Shown: positions 1 to 7,212 of the stretch, one piece after another
How positions within the stretch are numbered: the stretch's first letter is position 1
Layout: each line of letters begins with the position of its first letter
From: JBBIRG01 sp964410965
Lineage (GTDB): Bacteria; CLD3; SB21; JBBIRG01
Length of the DNA stretch: 64,000 bases
Direction: 5' to 3'
NCBI GenBank assembly: GCA_964410965.1
Contig: CAYPIY010000002.1
Coordinates: forward strand, 496,001-560,000
Program-made: the position numbers and the translations under genes
Notes under the pieces: generated by a model
Seen by the model: only the letters and a program-made list of their open reading frames with translations
Told to the model about the DNA's origin: nothing
The model's database searches: none

Positions 1-473
1 ACAGGGACCCGGTCACGGAACAAATCACCCATGTTGACGTGCTGGCGGTACACATGGACCGACCCGTGGATGTGAACGTCCCGATTGTATTTACAGGGAC
101 ACCCATCGGTGTAAAAACGAAAGGCGGCATTATTCAGCACGACATGATCGAATTTCATATCAAATGCCTTCCGGCCCATATTCCGCCGCACCTCGAAGTT
201 AATGTCGACAATCTGGACCTCGGCCAGGCAATTCACATCCGCGACCTCAAGTTCGACAACATCCAGCTGCTGAATCCCCAGAGCGAATCGGTTTGTACGG
301 TCGTCATACCCAAGGCTCTTGAGGCTGTACTGGCTGAAGCAACGGCTGAAACCGCTGAGCCTGAACTGGTCGGTGCGAAAGAAAAAGAAGAAACCAAAGC
401 TGAAGAAGGCAAGAAAGAGGCTTCTGCAAAAGGCGAGAAAAAAGAAGCTCCGGCCAAGGCCGAGAAAAAATAA
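1..473 (+). CDS. rplY: 50S ribosomal protein L25 (Ctc type), 5' end missing
   Basis: The open frame runs in from the left edge (first full codon at position 3), so the true start lies outside the window. About 156 residues are visible. The start of the visible part (DPVTEQITHVDVL) matches the segment that ends the 5S rRNA-binding L25 domain in CTC-type proteins, and the rest is the C-terminal beta domain of that long form. The last 40 or so residues are a low-complexity Glu/Lys/Ala tail, a common ending for this protein. It binds 5S rRNA in the large subunit. The pth gene follows after about 70 bases, a widespread pairing. Confidence 0.9.
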   Translation, partial: RDPVTEQITHVDVLAVHMDRPVDVNVPIVFTGTPIGVKTKGGIIQHDMIEFHIKCLPAHIPPHLEVNVDNLDLGQAIHIRDLKFDNIQLLNPQSESVCTVVIPKALEAVLAEATAETAEPELVGAKEKEETKAEEGKKEASAKGEKKEAPAKAEKK

Positions 474-546
474 ACGGACGGTTTTTCCGGTAACCGCTGA
501 CGTTCATGCTGAAAATCCCTATCCTGTTTCCGCCTGAAAAGGGAAC

Positions 547-1125
547 ATGAAATTAATTACAGGATTGGGCAATCCGGGCCGCCCATATAAGGATACACGC
601 CACAACGCCGGCTTTATGGTTCTTGATCAGGCTGCCGAGAAATGGGATTTCAGATTCAAGCCTGGAAAAGGCGATTATGAATGGGCCGAGCACTCGTTCA
701 GCGGGGAACGCGTGATATTTCTCAAACCGACGACGTATATGAATTTGAGCGGCACAGCTGTTCAGGACGTTGTCAGTTTTTATAAAATAGACTTGACGGA
801 TTTGCTGGTTGTGTGCGATGATGTTTCACTTCCGATTGGAAAAATCAGAGCGCGCAAGGAAGGCAGTGACGGAGGCCAGAAAGGGCTGAGGTCGATCATT
901 TATCAGCTGAATAATGATCAAATTGCCCGATTAAGGCTGGGAATCGGAAGGGAAACGCCCATGGAATTATCTGATTTTGTCCTGTCGCGTTTTTCGAATG
1001 AAGAAAAAGCTCAACTTACGAAAGTTCTCCTGACCGCAGTTGCCGCCGTTTCCGATTTTATTACGCAGGGCATTGATTATGTGATGAACCAATATAACGG
1101 GTTATTCATTCAACCGGAGATTTAA
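547..1125 (+). CDS. pth: peptidyl-tRNA hydrolase
   Basis: This 192-residue protein is normal in length for bacterial Pth, which recycles peptidyl-tRNA dropped by ribosomes by cutting the ester bond. The family start GLGNPG is at residues 6-11 (N9), the catalytic histidine is H19 in TRHNAGF, the second conserved Asn is in TYMNLSG, and the catalytic Asp is in VCDDVSLP. The conserved GGHNGL loop reads GGQKGL here, so the His and the Asn that normally contact the substrate are Gln and Lys. I regard it as active because every other motif is intact. It sits between rplY and the pyrophosphatase gene, probably co-transcribed with rplY. Confidence 0.95.
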   Translation: MKLITGLGNPGRPYKDTRHNAGFMVLDQAAEKWDFRFKPGKGDYEWAEHSFSGERVIFLKPTTYMNLSGTAVQDVVSFYKIDLTDLLVVCDDVSLPIGKIRARKEGSDGGQKGLRSIIYQLNNDQIARLRLGIGRETPMELSDFVLSRFSNEEKAQLTKVLLTAVAAVSDFITQGIDYVMNQYNGLFIQPEI

Positions 1126-1174
1126 AATTTTGTTTCCTATGAAATCCATTTACCAACCAAACCAGGAGCTCGTT

Positions 1175-3775
1175 ATGGCAAGAAGAAACTTGACAACTAA
1201 CCGGGTTCGAACTTGTGTCAATCCGTTCACTGCGGTATGGGGATTGATCACCGTCACGCTTGTCGGATTCATGATTTCCGGAAGCGTTTTGACGGCGCAG
1301 GAAAAGCATGACTGCGCTAAGAAATCGGAAACCTGCTGTTCCTCGGGACAGTCAGTCCAGCATGACAGCTGCAAAGGGGATCACCACAATGCCGCGGCAG
1401 GAACGACCGGAACTGAAAAAGTCCATAAAGGGGGCGGTGAGGCTAACCTGATTTTACCTGATGTATCTACACAGACGTTTCTTGGTGTGGATGGAAAAAC
1501 GTTATTGATGATCGGTATTCTGATTTGCTTTCTCGGGTATCTTTTCGGTTTGTTTATCTACATGAACCTCAAGAAGATGCCGGTTCATAAAGCCATGAAA
1601 GAAATGTCGGAGCTGATCTATGAAACCTGCAAGACGTATCTGATTCAGCAGGGCAAGTTTTTGCTTATTCTCGAGGCCTTTATCGCCATCATTATTATAC
1701 TGTATTTTGGCGTTCTTTTGAAGTTTGAGTTTTTAAAGGTCGCCATTATTTTATTATTCTCTCTGATCGGCATATCCGGCAGTTACGGTGTCGCGTGGTT
1801 CGGTATCCGCGTAAACACGTTTGCCAATTCACGCACGGCGTTTGCGAGCCTTGGGGGGAAACCGTATCCGATTCACGCAATCCCGACGCGCGCAGGTATG
1901 AGCATCGGTATGATGCTGATCAGCGTTGAGCTTCTGATCATGCTCTGCATCCTGCTGTTTGTACCGGGTGATTACGCCGGTCCGTGTTTTATAGGTTTCG
2001 CTATCGGTGAATCGCTCGGCGCCGCGGCGCTTCGTATCGCCGGCGGCATCTTCACAAAGATTGCCGATATCGGTTCCGACTTAATGAAGATCGTTTTCAA
2101 AATCAAGGAAGACGATGCCCGCAATCCGGGCGTCATTGCCGACTGTACGGGCGACAACGCCGGCGATTCCGTAGGACCAAGCGCGGACGGTTTCGAAACC
2201 TACGGCGTGACCGGGGTCGCTTTAATTACCTTTATCATTCTTGCCGTTGCGAATCCTGTAATCCAGATACAACTGCTGGTATGGATATTCGTCATGCGTA
2301 TCATGATGATTATTGCAAGCGCATTGTCGTATTTTATCAATGATATGATCACGAAAGCCCGTTACGGCAACGCAACTGAAATGCATTTCGAGGCGCCTTT
2401 AACAACTCTGGTGTGGATTACGTCGGTTGTGTCTATCGGAATAACGTATTTGATTTCTTATTTGATGATTCCGAATCTTGGCGGCGACCCGACGTTATGG
2501 TGGAAATTGTCATCGATCATTTCCTGCGGGACGTTAGCCGGAGCGATTATTCCCGAGCTGGTGAAGGTATTTACTTCCACGAAATCCAAGCATGTTCAGG
2601 AGGTGGTGACGTCCTCTCAGGAAGGCGGGCCGTCGTTGAATATTCTGTCGGGATTTGTCGCGGGAAATTTTTCCGCGTACTGGTTGGGTATTTCGATTAT
2701 CATTTTAATGGCCGTCGGTTTGTATTTCAGCGGACTCGGTCTTGCTGCGATCATGATTGCTCCCGCGGTCTTCGCTTTCGGTTTGGTTGCGTTCGGTTTT
2801 CTCGGAATGGGTCCTGTGACCATTGCCGTTGATTCTTACGGGCCGGTAACCGACAACGCGCAGTCCGTCTATGAATTATCCCTCATCGAACAACTGCCCA
2901 ACGCGAAAGAAGAGTTAAAAAAAGAATTCAATATAGATGTTAATTTTGACCGGGCAAAGCACATGCTCGAAGAAAATGACGGCGCGGGCAATACATTCAA
3001 AGCGACGGCGAAGCCCGTTCTGATCGGAACAGCGGTTGTGGGGGCGACGACCATGATTTTCTCTACGATCATGGTATTAACGAACGGTCTTGAGGCCAAT
3101 GTGGATATGTTGTCACTGCTTCATGCGCCGTTCCTTCTCGGGCTGATTTTGGGCGGAGCCATGATTTACTGGTTCACCGGGGCTTCCATGCAGGCCGTTA
3201 CCACCGGCGCTTACCGGGCCGTTGAATTCATCAAAGCGAATATCAAACTGGAGGGCGTTGAAAAAGCTTCGGTGGAAGACAGCAAAAAAGTAGTCGAGAT
3301 TTGCACAAGATACGCTCAGGGCGGTATGTTCAATATCTTCCTAGCAGTATTTTTCGGGACGCTGTCATTTGCGTTTGTCGAACCGTTCTTTTTCATCGGA
3401 TACCTGATTTCAATCGCGATTTTCGGATTGTATCAGGCGATCTTCATGGCCAATGCCGGAGGCGCATGGGATAACGCCAAGAAAGTGGTTGAAGTCGACT
3501 TGAAACAGAAGGGCTCGCCGCTTCATGACGCAACGATTGTCGGCGATACCGTAGGCGATCCGTTTAAAGACACCTCTTCCGTGGCTTTAAATCCGGTTAT
3601 TAAGTTTACTACCCTGTTCGGATTGCTGGCGGTAGAACTGGCCGTACAGTTGACCCATGACGCCGGATCAACGTTCAGTCATATTCTGGCGGCTGTATTT
3701 TTTGCGATATCGGTAACGTTTGTAATCCGCTCCTTTTACGGTATGCGCATTAAAAGCGGAAAACAGGATGCATAA
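1175..3775 (+). CDS. hppA: membrane-bound ion-translocating pyrophosphatase (divergent group)
   Basis: The protein couples pyrophosphate hydrolysis to H+ and/or Na+ export across the inner membrane. I chose the ATG at 1175 because AGGAG lies six bases upstream; an in-frame TTG at 1130 and ATG at 1139 lack such a site. The result is 866 residues, about 100 longer than many family members. Residues 21-41 look like a signal peptide, followed by a Cys/His-rich stretch (C47, C54, C55, C66, H63, H70, H71) and then many membrane spans. The substrate signature EDDARNPG is near residue 312, followed by the DNAGDSVGPSADG loop. GNTFKA near residue 605 carries Lys where K+-dependent enzymes usually have Ala, suggesting K+ independence. 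Ion specificity cannot be settled by eye. Confidence 0.93.
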   Translation: MARRNLTTNRVRTCVNPFTAVWGLITVTLVGFMISGSVLTAQEKHDCAKKSETCCSSGQSVQHDSCKGDHHNAAAGTTGTEKVHKGGGEANLILPDVSTQTFLGVDGKTLLMIGILICFLGYLFGLFIYMNLKKMPVHKAMKEMSELIYETCKTYLIQQGKFLLILEAFIAIIIILYFGVLLKFEFLKVAIILLFSLIGISGSYGVAWFGIRVNTFANSRTAFASLGGKPYPIHAIPTRAGMSIGMMLISVELLIMLCILLFVPGDYAGPCFIGFAIGESLGAAALRIAGGIFTKIADIGSDLMKIVFKIKEDDARNPGVIADCTGDNAGDSVGPSADGFETYGVTGVALITFIILAVANPVIQIQLLVWIFVMRIMMIIASALSYFINDMITKARYGNATEMHFEAPLTTLVWITSVVSIGITYLISYLMIPNLGGDPTLWWKLSSIISCGTLAGAIIPELVKVFTSTKSKHVQEVVTSSQEGGPSLNILSGFVAGNFSAYWLGISIIILMAVGLYFSGLGLAAIMIAPAVFAFGLVAFGFLGMGPVTIAVDSYGPVTDNAQSVYELSLIEQLPNAKEELKKEFNIDVNFDRAKHMLEENDGAGNTFKATAKPVLIGTAVVGATTMIFSTIMVLTNGLEANVDMLSLLHAPFLLGLILGGAMIYWFTGASMQAVTTGAYRAVEFIKANIKLEGVEKASVEDSKKVVEICTRYAQGGMFNIFLAVFFGTLSFAFVEPFFFIGYLISIAIFGLYQAIFMANAGGAWDNAKKVVEVDLKQKGSPLHDATIVGDTVGDPFKDTSSVALNPVIKFTTLFGLLAVELAVQLTHDAGSTFSHILAAVFFAISVTFVIRSFYGMRIKSGKQDA

Positions 3776-3803
3776 TTTTAGTTTGTTTTGTTCTTTAAAA
3801 ATA

Positions 3804-3874
3804 ACCCTGCGTTAGAATTGATCCAAATAGTGTTTGTTTCAAACGCTAACGCCGAAACCACCCGTCCATAGGGT
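3804..3874 (+). promoter_or_regulatory. probable S6:S18 autoregulatory leader
   Basis: ACCCT (3804-3808) pairs with AGGGT (3870-3874), and inside it GCGTTAG (3809-3815) pairs perfectly with CTAACGC (3846-3852). The 3' side of the internal loop is CGAAACCACCCGTCCAT and contains CCG and ACC elements. The known S6:S18 leader is a helix with a CCG bulge mimicking the 16S rRNA site of the S6-S18 dimer. The outer stem directly abuts the rpsF Shine-Dalgarno AAGGAG (3875-3880), so its formation could gate translation. Structure and position are seen; identity is inferred. Confidence 0.6.
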
Positions 3875-3885
3875 AAGGAGAATGT

Positions 3886-4287
3886 ATGTCAAAAAAAACG
3901 AAAAAAGGAATACCCGGCCAGCCCAGGTATTACGAAACCGTCGTGGTGATTGATTCCCTGATCGGCGATGACGCCATCAAGACGATCATCGAAAAAATCA
4001 AGGATGTGATTACGCAGAAACAGGCGAAAATCGTCAAACTGGAAGAATGGGGCAAGAAAAAACTGGCTTATCCGATCAAGAAAAAAACGTACGGATATTA
4101 TGTCAGCGTGGAGTTTGAAGGCCCCGGCGACGTCAATGCGGCTTTGCAGGAATATTACCGGATTACCGAATCCATCCTGCGAAACATTATTACTCTGGTA
4201 GACAGCCGGCTGCAGAAAGAACGGTTACGCGAAAAAGCGCCGATAAAGGAAGTGCAGGCCGAAGAAGTCGCCCAGCTGAATGTTTAG
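3886..4287 (+). CDS. rpsF: 30S ribosomal protein S6
   Basis: The 133-residue protein has the S6 core: RYYETVVVIDSLIGDD at the start, the EEWGKKKLAYPIKKKTYGYY strand-turn-strand, and ITESILRN near residue 100. S6 binds the 16S rRNA platform as a dimer with S18. An AAGGAG sequence lies five bases before the ATG. Short charged extensions flank the core, with about 14 residues at the N-terminus and a Glu-rich C-terminus. It heads the rpsF-rpsR-rplI cluster; the ssb gene often found between S6 and S18 is absent. Confidence 0.97.
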   Translation: MSKKTKKGIPGQPRYYETVVVIDSLIGDDAIKTIIEKIKDVITQKQAKIVKLEEWGKKKLAYPIKKKTYGYYVSVEFEGPGDVNAALQEYYRITESILRNIITLVDSRLQKERLREKAPIKEVQAEEVAQLNV

Positions 4288-4341
4288 ATGCGATAACCGT
4301 AACGTAATCACCATATTTTTTGAAAAAAGGAAATCAGCACC

Positions 4342-4608
4342 ATGAGACCTAAAAACGACAAGAGAAAACATAAAGAACCCCGCAATACCATGGGGAAACA
4401 GCGTACATGCGCGTTCTGCGATGAAAAGGCGTTCTATATTGATTACCGGGATGTGAAGCGTTTATGCAAGTTCACCTCCGAACAAGGCCGCATCATGACG
4501 CGCCGGACCTCCGGAGTATGCGCCGTTCATCAGCGGCAGCTGGTTCAGGCCATTAAACACGCCCGTCATCTCGCCTTGCTGCCGTTTGTCAGCGACATGA
4601 CACGGTAG
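4342..4608 (+). CDS. rpsR: 30S ribosomal protein S18, cysteine-containing form
   Basis: The 88-residue protein ends in the S18 signature (HQRQLVQAIKHARHLALLPFV). C23 and C26 (CAFC) together with C60 and H63 (CAVH) look like a zinc-ribbon set, so this is the C+ form rather than the zinc-free form made under zinc limitation in some bacteria. AAAAGG lies upstream of the ATG. S18 pairs with S6, whose gene ends 54 bases upstream, and rplI follows 40 bases downstream. Confidence 0.96.
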   Translation: MRPKNDKRKHKEPRNTMGKQRTCAFCDEKAFYIDYRDVKRLCKFTSEQGRIMTRRTSGVCAVHQRQLVQAIKHARHLALLPFVSDMTR

Positions 4609-4648
4609 TCATTCAACCCAATCGAAACCAAACTTTTTGGAGAACCGC

Positions 4649-5092
4649 ATGAAAGTATTACTCAGAATGAATGTTGACAACGTGGGACAGGCCGGGGAGG
4701 TGGTGGACGTCAAGCCCGGGTTTGCCCGAAATTACCTTGTTCCCCAGGGCAAAGCCCTTATGTTCAACAAGTCCAACCAGGCCGTATACGAAAACGAAAA
4801 ACGTCAGGCTGCCGCTCGCCTGGCCAAGGAAAAACACGGCGCTGAACTGTTAGCCAAGAAACTCGAAGATACCTCGGTTGAAGTCGCCATGTCGGTCGGC
4901 GAGGAAGATAAGTTATTCGGCTCTGTAACGTCACAGGATATCGCTGAATACCTGCTCAACCAGGGGATTGAAATCGATAAACGGAAAATTGTTCTTGACG
5001 AACCGATCAAGGCGCTGGGTCTTTACACTATTGACATCAAACTTCATCCCGAAGTTCCTGCCAGAGTCAAAGTATGGGTCGTGAAAAAATAA
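4649..5092 (+). CDS. rplI: 50S ribosomal protein L9
   Basis: From the ATG at 4649 the protein is 147 residues and begins MKVLLRMNVDNVGQAGEVV, followed by VKPGFARNYLVPQGKA, the L9 N-domain signature. A Lys/Ala/Glu-rich connecting helix links it to the C-domain ending in the usual hydrophobic strand (LHPEVPARVKVWVV). An in-frame TTG twelve bases upstream is less likely because it would overlap the TTTGGAG ribosome-binding sequence serving the ATG. L9 binds domain V of 23S rRNA. The gene is last in the S6-S18-L9 cluster and is followed by a strong terminator. Confidence 0.96.
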   Translation: MKVLLRMNVDNVGQAGEVVDVKPGFARNYLVPQGKALMFNKSNQAVYENEKRQAAARLAKEKHGAELLAKKLEDTSVEVAMSVGEEDKLFGSVTSQDIAEYLLNQGIEIDKRKIVLDEPIKALGLYTIDIKLHPEVPARVKVWVVKK

Positions 5093-5122
5093 TTTGAGAT
5101 CTTTGTTAAGCGTTTGCGAATC

Positions 5123-5155
5123 AGCAGATTCTCTTCGGGGGATCTGCTTTTTTTT
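5123..5155 (+). terminator. intrinsic terminator after rplI
   Basis: An 11-bp stem (5123-5133 with 5138-5148, two G-T pairs) is closed by a TTCG tetraloop and followed by a run of eight T. It ends the ribosomal-protein transcript and overlaps the last bases of the convergent gene. There is no matching A-run on the other side, so it should act mainly on the plus strand. Confidence 0.9.
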
Positions 5156-6998
5156 ATTCGCTTTCCTCGATCATAATCCTGGTTGAAAGGTCGCCCAGGC
5201 GTTGCTGAATTCGTTTTTTGATCCGGTCATAAGTCCGCAGTTGTCCGCGTTCGATGGAAGCGGTCAGGGGCCTGAAGAAAAGACCTTTGAACAAACGGTT
5301 CAGGAAGCCTTGAGAGCGTATCTGCCGGATGCGCATCTGAATCAAGGAAAGCAACATGGCTTCCCGGAGCAAAGAAGAGATATCCTTCTGGTAAGTCAGG
5401 AGGTAAGGCAGGAATGCCGCACGAAGGTCACAGTCGAATAGTTTTTTCAGCATGCCGCCGAGGCCGTACTTGGCGAAAGTCAGCTTGTTCAGTTTTCCCT
5501 GCCGGATTGCAGCGGCGATTTTTTTTTCGGAAATTTTTTCTTTCCGTGCAACCCACAGCGACGCGCGGTAGCCGTTAATCACATTGTCCCAGTATTCAGG
5601 AGGAACACGGCCGATTTCCCACATTTCGAACTGATTCGGATACACGGTATTGATCAGCTGAAACATGTTTTTCCGGTAAATCCGCTCGAAAACGGTTGAC
5701 AAGCCGTATTGCTGGAAAGAAGTGCGGGAAATCGTTTTATTCTGAATGGCGTCGGGAATCCCGGAAATCGGAATATTCAGCTGGCGGACCATCCAGTGCA
5801 CGGCCTGCATGATGCGCTGCCTGCCCTCATCCCCGTCCCAGAAGCTGTTCGGTACGCTTCCCAGCTCCCAGGGTTTGAATTCAGGGTACGCGAATCCTAT
5901 GGCCTTGGAAACCGACTTGAAAAATTGATTATATAAATAGGACAAACCGCTTTCCACAAAAGTGCTTTTATTGATTTCATCGTTCCGGATCGATTTCGGG
6001 ATATCCGGTTTTGGAATTTTCAGTTTTTCTTCCATCAACCACTGGATCGCCAGACGCCGGTTACCCGGATCATTCCAGTATCCGTCATCCACATGGCCTT
6101 CTTCCCAGGGCATCAGCAGGTCCGGATACGCATTACGGATGAGGCGGGGAAGGGAATAGTTAAACCGCCGAATAATGCTTCTCAGGCCGAGAGATGACAA
6201 TTCAGGGATTGTCTTTTGACGGATCACATCGAGCGGATGAAGAGACAGGATGTTATCAACCGCGAATCTTGTGATGACAGAGGCCCTGTAATCCGCGTCC
6301 GTGCTGAAAAAATTAACCGGGAAGCGCGTGTAAATTCCCAGATATACGTTTTTGTAACATCCGATGATCTGTTCATCTGTCAGCCGCGACTTAACCCGGA
6401 TCTCCTCCTGATCGAAAGGATCGCCATCCGGATAAAGGCGGCGGATGTCCGTGAGTTTGGTTTCCATATAAGACAGCGATTTGTCGATCATTTGAAAAAT
6501 CTGCTCGTTCCAGATAAACTCTCTTTCGGAACCGGTTTGACGGCTGAACAGTTTTTCAAGATAATCGAAATTCTCAGGTGAAAGTTTGTTCCGTACATAA
6601 TCCAGGACCTCAAGACGGGAAATCTCGTGCTGTTCATAGGATGGCTGTTCCCAGTGGTTTGTGTCTGTGGTCTCGCCTGGAATGTCGATCGAATAATCGT
6701 CATGAAGTTTGTCCAGAGAGACAAACCGGCGCTTGCCGACATCCGGAAATAGTGATTTTCCGATCGTTACCAGTTCTTTTTCAATTACCGCGGTATAGAC
6801 GTTTTTGTCAAAAAGGGTCGTTTGGATTAAGTTTACAAGCGATTCACAGCCAAATACGGACTGAGCTAAATCGACTATCTCCGGATCCAGTCCTCCCGAA
6901 CGGAACCCGAGTGATTCCTGCTTGTCCTGTATCATGTCAAGCGCCAGCTGATAACCGGCGTAATAATTATTCGTGATCTGATCGGGCGTGAGTTTCAT
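5154..6998 (-). CDS. unknown protein with about 3.5 W/YP-rich repeats
   Basis: I do not recognise this 614-residue protein with certainty. Residues 1-205 are a charged, helical-looking N-terminal region with no signal peptide or membrane span. Residues 250-328, 329-409 and 410-489 are three repeats of about 80 residues, and a truncated fourth covers 490-535. Each repeat ends in a pattern like AYPxxxxPWExGxVPxxYW followed by a short helix and KLxI; see YPDLLMPWEEGHVDDGYW, YPEFKPWELGSVPNSFW and YPNQFEMWEIGRVPPEYW. The tail (540-614) is basic and helical. A cytoplasmic binding scaffold is possible but inferred. From memory the repeat resembles a Bacillus domain of unknown function (DUF4046-like), which I cannot verify here. 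It is convergent with rplI and transcribed alone. Confidence 0.8.
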   Translation of the reverse strand: MKLTPDQITNNYYAGYQLALDMIQDKQESLGFRSGGLDPEIVDLAQSVFGCESLVNLIQTTLFDKNVYTAVIEKELVTIGKSLFPDVGKRRFVSLDKLHDDYSIDIPGETTDTNHWEQPSYEQHEISRLEVLDYVRNKLSPENFDYLEKLFSRQTGSEREFIWNEQIFQMIDKSLSYMETKLTDIRRLYPDGDPFDQEEIRVKSRLTDEQIIGCYKNVYLGIYTRFPVNFFSTDADYRASVITRFAVDNILSLHPLDVIRQKTIPELSSLGLRSIIRRFNYSLPRLIRNAYPDLLMPWEEGHVDDGYWNDPGNRRLAIQWLMEEKLKIPKPDIPKSIRNDEINKSTFVESGLSYLYNQFFKSVSKAIGFAYPEFKPWELGSVPNSFWDGDEGRQRIMQAVHWMVRQLNIPISGIPDAIQNKTISRTSFQQYGLSTVFERIYRKNMFQLINTVYPNQFEMWEIGRVPPEYWDNVINGYRASLWVARKEKISEKKIAAAIRQGKLNKLTFAKYGLGGMLKKLFDCDLRAAFLPYLLTYQKDISSLLREAMLLSLIQMRIRQIRSQGFLNRLFKGLFFRPLTASIERGQLRTYDRIKKRIQQRLGDLSTRIMIEESE

Positions 6999-7122
6999 TA
7001 TCGTTTAATTACCGTTTATGTATAGAAACCTTAGTAAATTCAAACCACAATTTCAAGTTTTTACACCGTACTGGACCGCGAACTGAACCGGTTATTCAAG
7101 GGACAAAAAGATTCTGCCCGGC

Positions 7123-7151
7123 TTGACAATTTAACTATTATAAAGTATATT
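7123..7151 (+). promoter_or_regulatory. sigma70-type promoter of the GH2-like/pyrE operon
   Basis: TTGACA at 7123-7128 is separated by 17 bases from TATATT at 7146-7151, about 60 bases before the start codon at 7213. The -35 is a perfect match and the -10 matches at five of six positions, with an AT-rich spacer. It is one of the best housekeeping-type promoters in the window. Confidence 0.75.
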
Positions 7152-7212
7152 CATCTTTGCATAACGATGTTTTCTCCCGGATTCCCGAATCAACTTTTAC
7201 AGGACGAATAAT

